Made by a program: the position numbers and the translations under genes | Notes under the pieces: model-generated | What the model saw: the letters and a program-made list of their open reading frames with translations, nothing else | Told to the model about the DNA's origin: nothing | The model's database searches: none | In this document: piece by piece, positions 8,352-15,572 of the stretch | How positions within the stretch are numbered: position 1 is the first letter of the stretch | Layout: the number at the start of each line of letters is the position of its first letter | DNA from: Fen-1362 sp049516395 | GTDB taxonomy: Bacteria; Planctomycetota; Phycisphaerae; Sedimentisphaerales; Anaerobacaceae | Length of the DNA: 64,000 bases | Assembly: GCA_049516395.1 (NCBI GenBank) | Contig: JBEKTD010000004.1 | Location: forward strand, 1-64,000 | Direction: 5' to 3'

Positions 8352-11300
8352 TTATGCTTTTTCCTTTTTACTTTTTCCTTTTGCCTTATGGTACAGCTGA
8401 ATACACTTTACGTCGATTCGCTCTTTTTTCAGCGCCTCGATTGCCTTAGCGACCGCTATTGCGCCCCTGATTGTTGTTACGTAGGGCACCTGTTTATCGA
8501 GGGCGGTTCTTCTTATCAGGAACGAATCGCTTACCGTCTGTTTGCCTATTGTTGTGTTGACGATGAGGTCAATTTTACGGTTTATGATTGAATCGAGCAT
8601 GTTTGGTCTGCCCTCGTTTACTTTCAGTACAAACTCCGCCGGGACGTTGTTATTGATAAACGCGATACATGTCCCTTTGGTTGCGGTGATTTTGAAACCC
8701 ATCTGCTGCAGTTTGCGTGCGGCCTCTACGGCTCTCGGTTTGTCGGCGTCTTTGACGCTGAAGAGCACCGTCCCGCTGGTAGGCAGGGCATTGCCCGCGG
8801 CTATCTGGCTCTTTGCATATGCGATGCCCGCCTCGTCGGCTATTCCCATTACCTCGCCCGTCGAAAGCATCTCAGGGCCGAGGATGGTGTCAACGCCGGG
8901 GAATTTAAGGAATGGGAATACCGCTTCTTTGACCGAATAATGTTTCGGCCAGACCTCTTTTGTAAACCCAAGCTCATCGAGCGTCATCCCAGCCATTATT
9001 TTCGCCGCTAATTTCGCCAGGGGTACGCCGATGGCCTTGCTTACGAACGGCACGGTTCGCGATGCTCGCGGGTTGACTTCAAGCACGTAAATCTCATTGT
9101 CTTTTATTGCGTATTGTATGTTTATCAGGCCCAGGACCTTCAATTCCATCGCCAGCATTTTGGTCTGACGCATCACTTCATTGATGGTTTCCTGGCTGAG
9201 TGACACAGGAGGCAATGTGCAGGCGCTGTCGCCAGAATGTACGCCTGCTTCTTCGATGTGCTCCATTATCCCGCCTATGACCACGCGTTTGCCGTCGCAT
9301 ATCGCATCGACGTCCAATTCGGTGGCATCGTCTAAGAATTTATCTATTAAAACAGGATGCTCGCCCGAAACCTCGATGGCTCTTTCGACGCAGCTTTTCA
9401 ACGCCTGCTCGTCATAAACAACTTCCATTGCCCGGCCGCCCAATACAAACGAAGGACGAATCAAAAGCGGGTAACCCAGCTTGTCGGCGATTTTGACTGT
9501 CTCGTCGTAAGACATTGCCGTTCCCGACATCGGCTGAAGAAGTTTTAGCTTTTCCACAACCTTGTTGAACCGTTTGCGGTCTTCCGCTTTATCGATGCTG
9601 TCCGGGCTTGTTCCGATGATTTTAACACCCGCCTGCTCAAGCGGCACCGCCAGTTTCAAAGGTGTCTGTCCGCCAAATTGAACAATCACGCCATCCGGGT
9701 TTTCCTTTTCGACTATCGACATAATATCTTCGAACGTCAACGGCTCAAAATACAGCCGGTCCGATGTGTCGTAGTCGGTAGAGACCGTTTCGGGATTGCA
9801 GTTGACCATTATCGACTCGACGCCGATTTCTTTCAGCGCAAACGCCGCGTGGACACAGCAGTAATCGAACTCGATACCCTGGCCTATGCGATTTGGCCCG
9901 CCGCCCAGGATAATAATCTTTCGCTTTTTGGTCGGGTTGGCTTCGCATTCGCTTTCATAAGTGGAATACAGGTAGGGCGTTGTCGCCTCGAATTCCGCGC
10001 CGCAGGTATCGACCCGCTTATAAACCGGGTTTATACCGGCATCTTGTCTGAGTTTGCGGAATTCACGCTCAGGCATTTTCGTCAGATAAGCCATATACTT
10101 GTCGGCGAAACCGTATTCCTTTGCCTGACGTATCAGTTCGGGAGTCATTTTGGCGGAACCAGCAGATTTTATCTTCGCCTCAAGCTGCACAATATCTTTT
10201 ATGTTGTTCAAAAACCACGGGTCGATTTTCGTGATTTTGAAGATTTCCTCGATACTCACTTTTCTGCGAATCGCCTCGGCCACGTACCAGATTCTGTCCC
10301 AGTAGGGCACCCGCAGCTTTTCTTTCAATTGCGGAAGCGAAATAGTTTTATCGATGAATTTGTTATCTAATGAATGACGGTCTATCTCCAGCGACCGGAC
10401 GGCCTTGCCGAAGGCCTCTTTGAAGGTTCTGCCAATGGCCATCGCCTCGCCCACCGATTTCATCTGCACCGTCAGCGTCGGGTCGGTCCCGCGGAATTTC
10501 TCGAACGTAAAGCGGGGCCACTTCACCACGCAGTAATCAATCGTCGGCTCAAAGCACGCCGGCGTCTTTTTTGTAATGTCGTTCGGTATCTCATCCAGCG
10601 TGTAGCCCACCGCCAATAGCGACGCTATTTTCGCTATCGGGAAACCCGTTGCCTTCGAGGCAAGTGCCGAGCTTCGCGAAACACGCGGGTTCATTTCGAT
10701 TACGTAAAGTTTGCCGTTTTCAGGATTCACTGCGAACTGAATATTCGAGCCGCCCGTCTCGACGCCGATTGCGCGGATAATCTTGATTGAGGCGTCTCGC
10801 ATTATCTGGTATTCCTTGTCGGTCAGCGTCTGCGCCGGTGCGACCGTGATGCTGTCGCCCGTGTGGATACCCATCGGGTCGAGATTTTCAATGGGGCAGA
10901 CGATGACGACGTTATCCTTGCGGTCTCTCATCACCTCAAGTTCGAATTCCTTCCATCCGATTACGGATTCTTCGATGAGGATTTCGTGTCTTGGGCTGAA
11001 ATTCAGTCCCCATTCGACGCACTTGCGGTATTCTTCCTTGTTATAGGCGATGTTGCCGCCCGTACCGCCTAAGGTGAAGGATGGCCGGATAATCGCTGGC
11101 AGCCCGATATCATCGAGCAGCGCCTCCGCCTCCTGCCAGTTGTGGACGTAGCCGCTTTTCGGAACATCAAGGCCGCAATCCTGAATTGTCTTTTTAAAGA
11201 GGTTTCTGTCTTCCGCCCGTTTAATACTCGCCAGGTCCGCGCCTAACATTTTGACGTTATATTTTTTCAAAATGCCGCGTTCCGCCAGCGCAACCGCCGT

Positions 11301-11591
11301 ATTAAGCCCCGTTTGCCCGCCAAGTGTAGGCAGCAAACTGTCGGGTCTTTCAAGCTGGATTATTTTTTCAACGATTTCCGGCGTTATCGGCTCAATATAC
11401 GTCCGGTCGGCAAAATCAGGGTCGGTCATTATCGTCGCCGGGTTGCTGTTTACTAAGACGACCTTGTAACCCTCGCGCCGGAGCACCTTGCACGCCTGAG
11501 CGCCGGAGTAATCGAACTCGCACGCCTGACCTATGACTATCGGTCCTGAGCCGATGATTAGTATTTTGTGTATGTCTTTACGTTTCGGCAC
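8352..11591 (-). CDS. carB: Carbamoyl-phosphate synthase large chain
   Basis: A 1079-residue protein, the full CarB length. Two homologous ATP-grasp halves are visible: KILIIGSGPIVIGQACEFDY at the start and KIIILGGGPNRIGQGIEFDY near residue 560, each with the GLNTAVALAE / QTPLKLAVPL region and ATP-grasp core (IRPSFTLGGTGG and IRPSFVLGGRAMEVVYD). The last 130 residues are the MGS-like regulatory domain (GTVLFSVKDADKPRAVEAAR...KGTCIAFI), the site of allosteric control in known enzymes. It makes carbamoyl phosphate from bicarbonate, ammonia (from the small chain) and two ATP. The gene starts the carB-carA pair. Upstream lies a 370-bp gap and then the oppositely oriented cassette-like island. Confidence 0.97.
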   Translation of the reverse strand: MPKRKDIHKILIIGSGPIVIGQACEFDYSGAQACKVLRREGYKVVLVNSNPATIMTDPDFADRTYIEPITPEIVEKIIQLERPDSLLPTLGGQTGLNTAVALAERGILKKYNVKMLGADLASIKRAEDRNLFKKTIQDCGLDVPKSGYVHNWQEAEALLDDIGLPAIIRPSFTLGGTGGNIAYNKEEYRKCVEWGLNFSPRHEILIEESVIGWKEFELEVMRDRKDNVVIVCPIENLDPMGIHTGDSITVAPAQTLTDKEYQIMRDASIKIIRAIGVETGGSNIQFAVNPENGKLYVIEMNPRVSRSSALASKATGFPIAKIASLLAVGYTLDEIPNDITKKTPACFEPTIDYCVVKWPRFTFEKFRGTDPTLTVQMKSVGEAMAIGRTFKEAFGKAVRSLEIDRHSLDNKFIDKTISLPQLKEKLRVPYWDRIWYVAEAIRRKVSIEEIFKITKIDPWFLNNIKDIVQLEAKIKSAGSAKMTPELIRQAKEYGFADKYMAYLTKMPEREFRKLRQDAGINPVYKRVDTCGAEFEATTPYLYSTYESECEANPTKKRKIIILGGGPNRIGQGIEFDYCCVHAAFALKEIGVESIMVNCNPETVSTDYDTSDRLYFEPLTFEDIMSIVEKENPDGVIVQFGGQTPLKLAVPLEQAGVKIIGTSPDSIDKAEDRKRFNKVVEKLKLLQPMSGTAMSYDETVKIADKLGYPLLIRPSFVLGGRAMEVVYDEQALKSCVERAIEVSGEHPVLIDKFLDDATELDVDAICDGKRVVIGGIMEHIEEAGVHSGDSACTLPPVSLSQETINEVMRQTKMLAMELKVLGLINIQYAIKDNEIYVLEVNPRASRTVPFVSKAIGVPLAKLAAKIMAGMTLDELGFTKEVWPKHYSVKEAVFPFLKFPGVDTILGPEMLSTGEVMGIADEAGIAYAKSQIAAGNALPTSGTVLFSVKDADKPRAVEAARKLQQMGFKITATKGTCIAFINNNVPAEFVLKVNEGRPNMLDSIINRKIDLIVNTTIGKQTVSDSFLIRRTALDKQVPYVTTIRGAIAVAKAIEALKKERIDVKCIQLYHKAKGKSKKEKA

Positions 11592-11874
11592 GTATCATTC
11601 CATTATACACTGAAGGATGCTGACTATAACGCTGACACTCACGGACTTTGATATTGACTATGTTGTCTGTGTCTGTCCGCTATACGCTACCCGCTAAACG
11701 CTGTTTTAGATGCAGTTTTTTACAGCAAAAATTGCTCCTTGTCAAGCAATTATCCTTAAGCGTTTGCTTGCCACGGCGTAGTTCTTTAACGAAGCCGGGT
11801 CAACTGTTTTACTTACGATGAATGTTGCCGGAAGTGCGATTGAGATTAGACACGGATACGGTCGCGAAAAAAGA
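11592..11874. other. Intergenic gap between carB and the cassette-like island
   Basis: This region of 283 bp shows no credible coding region. At about 11676-11702 a short tandem-like string occurs (GCTATACGCTACCCGCTAAAC), in the style of intergenic repeats found elsewhere in this window. It should contain the carB promoter on the minus strand, but I could not single one out. Confidence 0.4.
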
Positions 11875-11911
11875 TTGACTCCTTTTCCAGTTTAGGGGTA
11901 TATTACCCCTA
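11875..11911 (+). promoter_or_regulatory. Sigma-70-type promoter overlapped by a perfect palindrome
   Basis: TTGACT at 11875-11880 and TATATT at 11899-11904 are 18 bp apart, a good housekeeping promoter pointing into the island genes. The perfect inverted repeat TAGGGGTA (11893-11900), spacer TAT, TACCCCTA (11904-11911) covers the -10 box. This is the arrangement of an operator whose bound repressor blocks transcription. Whether a protein binds there is inference. Confidence 0.6.
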
Positions 11912-11994
11912 CTTAGGGAAAAAGGAAGGACTACCATTGCTGGATTATGCAAACCATATAAGCATTGTTGGGCAAAAGAAAGGATGACGAGAAT

Positions 11995-12678
11995 ATGGCT
12001 GGATTTCTGTCAAAGCTACTGGGCCGACGCGAAACCCCTGACGATGTCCGCAGACGTCTTTTCCTCTGCGACACACCTGCGGATATAGATAAGGCGCTGT
12101 CGAAGACTGGTGATGAAACCCTCATTGCAGCCTTCAAAGGCATAGACATGGCAAGCATTCCGTTCAATACCTTCTGCAAGAAGTACTACACGCATCCAAG
12201 AGGGACAGATAGTCGGATTATCACGCTCGCGATTGCGCTTGCCAAGCTCGCGAAGGAAAACCGCGGAAGACCATCGTCGGCATTAGCGGAGACAATCTTG
12301 CCGAAGTTCAAGGCGAAAGTGGAACGTGGGCCATCCCAGGATCGAAGCCTTTTTTCGCCCGACGAATGGCAGATCCACCCAGCAGTGAAAGAATTCCTTC
12401 TTCCTTGGGCCAAGGAACTCATGAAGGAAGGCGTTGACAGAAACGAGTGGGCGTTGGCAATTCTTGATGCGATCACCACGGATTGGCCGACAGACGACTC
12501 GGTTCTATTCTGGCGTGCGGCTGCGGCCTACAACTGGTGGTCCGACCACAAAAAGGAAGAGTCAATGAAGACGATGGCGCGTGACCGAATGACGGCATTT
12601 CTCGATAATGGCGCGCACCGCACTATGGATGCACGCTCAGTCAATATGATCCGTGAGTTCCGAGACTCGATACGATAA
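11995..12678 (+). CDS. Unrecognised protein, first gene of the cassette-like island
   Basis: A 227-residue protein that I cannot assign to a family. I start it at the ATG at 11995, since the leader AAAGGATGACGA before it is nearly repeated before the next gene. The N-terminus AGFLSKLLGRRETPDDVRRR is basic and amphipathic, a style shared by the next two proteins (FKAINRWFQER, GIFKRLFDG). The rest is predicted mostly helical, Lys/Arg/Ala rich, without membrane segment, signal peptide or metal motifs; a Trp-rich stretch (FWRAAAAYNWW) lies near 190. It is separated by 30 bp from the next gene and is likely transcribed from the promoter at 11875. Confidence 0.7.
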   Translation: MAGFLSKLLGRRETPDDVRRRLFLCDTPADIDKALSKTGDETLIAAFKGIDMASIPFNTFCKKYYTHPRGTDSRIITLAIALAKLAKENRGRPSSALAETILPKFKAKVERGPSQDRSLFSPDEWQIHPAVKEFLLPWAKELMKEGVDRNEWALAILDAITTDWPTDDSVLFWRAAAAYNWWSDHKKEESMKTMARDRMTAFLDNGAHRTMDARSVNMIREFRDSIR

Positions 12679-12708
12679 CCCCCTATAGGCAGAGAAAGGA
12701 TGACGAAA

Positions 12709-13224
12709 ATGTTCAAAGCAATCAACCGCTGGTTCCAAGAACGTGCAAGGAAGAACGAAACCAGAAGATTGGAGACTGAATGTCACACGGCGGACGCCGG
12801 TTTCCTATCGGCGTTGTCGCAAAAAGACAGAATCCAAGTGAGCAATGTGAACCCATTGATCCTTCAATTCATCCTGAAGGAGAAGAACGGCGAGGACGCG
12901 CCAGTGATGGTCGGTGACGAAGCCACGTTCGCATTGCTCAGGAAACTCAGTGCTGGCGAGATTCACAAATTGAAAGAATCAGTCGAGTATGGACAGAAAG
13001 GGGATGCTGCCGCAGGTTCGAGCATGAGTCAAGCGGCATCCATGTACAAAAAGGCAATCGAGGCCAATCCCTACAACTCACTGGCACTCCTGAGTCACGG
13101 CGTCGCAGTCGCCAACCTTGGAAATCTGCGCGAGGGAATCAAGTGGGTTGAGAAAGCTCTGCAAGTTGACCCGGAGAACGAACGTATACGCAATAATCTC
13201 AAGGGGATGAAGGCTGACTTGTGA
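12709..13224 (+). CDS. Tetratricopeptide-repeat protein of the cassette-like island
   Basis: A 171-residue protein if started at the ATG at 12709, which is 8 bp from AAAGGA; an in-frame ATG at 12700 is possible. The N-terminal helix FKAINRWFQERARKNETRRL resembles that of its neighbour. The C-terminal third holds about two TPR units: MSQAASMYKKAIEANPYNSLALLSHGVA followed by GNLREGIKWVEKALQVDPENERIRNNL, with the usual A/Y-K-K-A-I..NP spacing. TPRs mediate protein-protein contacts; the partner is unknown. Directly after its stop comes the partial attC-like sequence at 13230. Confidence 0.75.
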   Translation: MFKAINRWFQERARKNETRRLETECHTADAGFLSALSQKDRIQVSNVNPLILQFILKEKNGEDAPVMVGDEATFALLRKLSAGEIHKLKESVEYGQKGDAAAGSSMSQAASMYKKAIEANPYNSLALLSHGVAVANLGNLREGIKWVEKALQVDPENERIRNNLKGMKADL

Positions 13225-13229
13225 AGAAA

Positions 13230-13256
13230 GCCGAACCAGAAGGTGCATGCGACGCG
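13230..13256 (+). other. Truncated attC-like half-site
   Basis: GCCGAAC at 13230-13236 followed by CAGAAGGTGCATGCGACGCG closely parallels the left half of the complete site at 14832 (GCCGAAT, then CAAGGAGTATAGGCGACGCG) and of that at 15363 (GTCCAAC...GGATGCAAACGACG). No matching right half with a GTT core is found within 60 bp, so I read it as a decayed or deleted site between two island genes. Confidence 0.45.
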
Positions 13257-13277
13257 GGCGAGTGGAGAGAACGTATT

Positions 13278-13661
13278 ATGGGAATATTCAAAAGACTGTT
13301 TGATGGAACCAGCGACGAGAATTGTTGCCAGCGTTGTGGCAAGAAGCTTCTGAAGACAGAAGAATTCTTCGCAAAGTGCGAGGAGGCGGGACTCGTCGTT
13401 GACCGGTCCACAGGAGAGGCGAAGGCGCGCATGGGTGGGTTCAGCATGGTCGGATCTATGATAGACGCATCTGCGAGGCTGGACGGGCAAAGGAGAACTC
13501 AGCAGCAACTCATGGAGAGCTTAGAAAACCAGCGGGGCTTCCGTTGCAAGGGTGGAGGCCATGTCTACTGCATGGACTGCCTCTTCAACCACGCGCCCGC
13601 TCACCCAAGCGGCGGCAAGGCGTGCCCGAAGTGTGGAAACATTTTTGAAGTCCTGAATTGA
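13278..13661 (+). CDS. Unrecognised Cys-rich (zinc-ribbon-like) protein
   Basis: A 127-residue protein starting at ATG 13278, 9 bp after GGAGAG; the frame is open further up to 13221, but that part coincides with the attC-like half-site. It has an N-terminal basic helix (GIFKRLFDG), then CCQRCGKKLL (about residues 16-25), and C-terminal cysteines in FRCKGGGHVYCMDCLF and KACPKCGNIFE. The two CxxC pairs at each end suggest one or two zinc-ribbon sites. A glycine/serine-rich middle segment (GGFSMVGSMIDASARLDG) separates them. I cannot assign a family. It is 11 bp from the next gene. Confidence 0.65.
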   Translation: MGIFKRLFDGTSDENCCQRCGKKLLKTEEFFAKCEEAGLVVDRSTGEAKARMGGFSMVGSMIDASARLDGQRRTQQQLMESLENQRGFRCKGGGHVYCMDCLFNHAPAHPSGGKACPKCGNIFEVLN

Positions 13662-13672
13662 AGGGAGACACG

Positions 13673-14821
13673 ATGAGCATATTATGCACGTTTGGGATTC
13701 ATTCATGGAATGCTTGCAAGTGTAACCGTTGTGGAAAAGTCACAGATACAGAACACCAGTGGGTGTATTGCAAATGTACGTTGTGCGGCAAGATTAGGAA
13801 CGAGCATCATTTCTGGGACGATTGCAAATGCAAGGTCTGCGGAGAGAAGAGGGATAAGAATCATTATTGGGAGGGATGTAAATGCATCGTCTGCGGAAAG
13901 AAAAGAGATACAGATCATGATTGGGGTGAGAACCAATGTCGAGTCTGCGGAGCTCCACTTGCTCCATCAATAATCGGAAAGAGATGGGCTGAAAAATTGA
14001 AAAGCACCAAGGATTATCGCGCTCTGGCAGCGTACATTTGCGCCGATAACTGTCCTGTCTCAGTATATGGCGACGACTACCGTTTGTGGAAAGCAAAGGT
14101 GGACTATGCTGTGGATATCTTATTCGAAGCGGGCGTTGATGCTGTTGATGCAATACTTTATGAATTAGAAAAGGGCGAATACAAAGCATTGGTTGCTGCC
14201 AGTATGCTTGTAAAAATAGGAGACGCCCGAGCCGTCCCGCTTCTGAAAAGACTTAATGACAGAGGCGAATGGAGAAACTATGCTGATGAAATCACGAAGT
14301 TTGTAAACAAATATCCACAATATCATATGGATGTCGAGAAAGTTCCCTGCGCAATTTGCGGAGACGTGCGACCTGTCACAGAGATGAAGCGATGCTGGAA
14401 GCGATGCGGTGGGGATTACTTTTGTGGAGATGTTTGTTGGAGCAAACGCGGGCGCGTAATTGAGCATGGCATCGGTTCAAACTGCCCATACTATGCGGAA
14501 GGGGTTTGTATGGCTGGTGGTAGAGACACGGGTCTTTGCAGTCTATGTGAAGGATCCTATCGGACATCCTGTCATGTTTACGCGATGTACCCTAATCCCC
14601 CTGTCATGCCTTCGTCCATGCCAGAATCACAGACAGATAGGGAATGCGGTGACTGCTCTTGGTTTGCTCACGCCTATCTGGATGGAGATCCCAACAAAGG
14701 AATCTGTAATCACGGTTCCGGACAGAAACGTCCCTTCACCATATCGCCTGGTGACCAAGTTCGGATCGCACATCCTAAAGATCGTGCCTGCGAACATTAT
14801 AAGGGTTTTGGTTTCGATTGA
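13673..14821 (+). CDS. Cys/His-rich repeat protein with HEAT-like middle region
   Basis: A 382-residue protein from ATG 13673, with GGGAGA before it. Residues about 15-93 form four and a half tandem 18-residue units of the pattern C-K-C-x2-C-G-x2-R-x3-H-x-W-x2, for example CKCTLCGKIRNEHHFWDD then CKCKVCGEKRDKNHYWEG. Each unit offers three Cys and one His, so each could bind a metal. The middle (about 110-225) contains a HEAT-like stretch (ALVAASMLVKIGDARAVPLLKRL). The C-terminus has further CxxC pairs (VPCAICGDVRP, CGDVC, CSLCEG, CGDCSWF, CNHGSG). I do not recognise the whole architecture. The stop is 10 bp from the attC-like site at 14832. Confidence 0.75.
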   Translation: MSILCTFGIHSWNACKCNRCGKVTDTEHQWVYCKCTLCGKIRNEHHFWDDCKCKVCGEKRDKNHYWEGCKCIVCGKKRDTDHDWGENQCRVCGAPLAPSIIGKRWAEKLKSTKDYRALAAYICADNCPVSVYGDDYRLWKAKVDYAVDILFEAGVDAVDAILYELEKGEYKALVAASMLVKIGDARAVPLLKRLNDRGEWRNYADEITKFVNKYPQYHMDVEKVPCAICGDVRPVTEMKRCWKRCGGDYFCGDVCWSKRGRVIEHGIGSNCPYYAEGVCMAGGRDTGLCSLCEGSYRTSCHVYAMYPNPPVMPSSMPESQTDRECGDCSWFAHAYLDGDPNKGICNHGSGQKRPFTISPGDQVRIAHPKDRACEHYKGFGFD

Positions 14822-14831
14822 AGATAATGAA

Positions 14832-14889
14832 GCCGAATCAAGGAGTATAGGCGACGCGATACTTGTACGCCTGACCCAGACGGTTGGAC
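14832..14889 (+). other. attC-like recombination site 1 (58 bp)
   Basis: R''-like box GCCGAAT at 14832-14838, inner GGCGACGCG and ACGCCTGACC strings, and R'-like core GTTGGAC at 14883-14889 (fits GTTRRRY). It starts 10 bp after a stop codon, and the next gene starts 24 bp after its end, the arrangement of integron cassette junctions. Its length of 58 bp equals that of the site at 15363. Confidence 0.65.
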
Positions 14890-14913
14890 AGTGAATGATG
14901 AAAGAGTCGTAAG

Positions 14914-15357
14914 ATGATCGAGAAGCATTTTCCAAACTGGGATTACTACGTGGTTCAAGAGTTGGAGGAACTGTGCAGAACGCTCCCGGTCCTATCCCCG
15001 GAAAGGGCCAATGCATTCTTCAAAGAAGCAAACCAAGCAACGAGAAGTGATGCCAAAGTAGTTGACCGGCAGTCTGGAAGACTGTTCGAAGGCATGATGG
15101 GGTTCGTGGGTGCTTCTGACCGAAAGGATTTCTCCGCTACATGCGACGATGGTAATTCTGAGACCTTTGGCCACGGGGTCCTGACGGTTGAGACATACGA
15201 CAAAAGTATCGGTGTCACCTTCTGCTTGGCAAGAGTTTCAGAAGATATCTTCCTGACTTGCGGTTGGATCGGCGAGGAGAAGAGACAAGGCGTCAAGAAT
15301 CTTCAGTCCAAGCCATACAGTTCGGCAAGCAAGAAATGGTGGAAAATCTGGAAATAG
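14914..15357 (+). CDS. Unrecognised protein in a cassette-like unit
   Basis: A 147-residue protein (starts IEKHFPNWDYYVVQELEELC) with no signal peptide or membrane segment. It is mixed alpha/beta in character and ends in a basic aromatic tail (KKWWKIWK). I recognise no family. Its placement is the main information: its ATG is 30 bp after the cut point of attC-like site 1 and its stop is 5 bp before attC-like site 2. The unit 14884-15414 (531 bp) is therefore a textbook single-gene cassette. Such cassettes usually lack their own promoter, and none is evident here. Confidence 0.7.
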   Translation: MIEKHFPNWDYYVVQELEELCRTLPVLSPERANAFFKEANQATRSDAKVVDRQSGRLFEGMMGFVGASDRKDFSATCDDGNSETFGHGVLTVETYDKSIGVTFCLARVSEDIFLTCGWIGEEKRQGVKNLQSKPYSSASKKWWKIWK

Positions 15358-15362
15358 ACAGT

Positions 15363-15420
15363 GTCCAACAAACGGATGCAAACGACGTCATACCCGCGCG
15401 CCTGACCCTGAGCGTTCGGC
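15363..15420 (+). other. attC-like recombination site 2 (58 bp)
   Basis: R'' box GTCCAAC at 15363-15369 (fits RYYYAAC), inner GATGCAAACGACG and CGCGCCTGACCCTGAGC strings, and a core GTTCGGC at 15414-15420. R'' is the exact reverse complement of GTTGGAC, the core at the start of the same unit (14883-14889). This is what is expected if the unit 14884-15414 once circularised as a cassette, because a circular cassette's attC is completed by its own 5' end. Confidence 0.7.
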
Positions 15421-15572
15421 GGTAGAGGTGTCGATAGAGAAATATGAAACAACTGCTATGCAATGGCTGCGTTACCTGTCCTGAGTTTATTGAAGGAATC
15501 AACGTCTAAAATAAGTCAGTGCCATCTGTGTAATCTGTGGCTAAAACCTTTGTGTCTTGGGGTCTTTGTGGT
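15421..15572. repeat. Tail of the island with a CTGTGG-type intergenic repeat
   Basis: After the last attC-like site comes a short ORF of 21 codons (15444-15509, with a Cys-rich CNGCVTCPEF), then strings CATCTGTGTAATCTGTGGCT and CTTTGTGTCTTGGGGTCTTT, ending at the gltD stop. Very similar CTGTGTAATCTGTG strings recur at about 61560-61590. The origin of these strings is unknown. Confidence 0.5.

Larger units (their letters stand above)
11968..15420 (+). mobile_element. Putative integron gene-cassette array lacking an integrase (CALIN-like)
   Basis: Five small, mostly unrecognised genes lie head to tail on the plus strand between two minus-strand housekeeping genes (carB and gltD). Two complete 58-bp attC-like sites and one half-site lie at gene junctions. 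No tyrosine recombinase is encoded in the window. The left boundary is uncertain: a GTTGGGC core occurs at 11967 but without a recognisable left half. The right end has only a 21-codon scrap (15444-15509) before an intergenic repeat. Confidence 0.6.

Noticed and set aside
11967..11973. GTTGGGC as the attI or attC core at the left end of the island
   Set aside because: It fits GTTRRRY but no left half-site or integrase gene is near; seven bases alone are too little. Kept only as an uncertain boundary.
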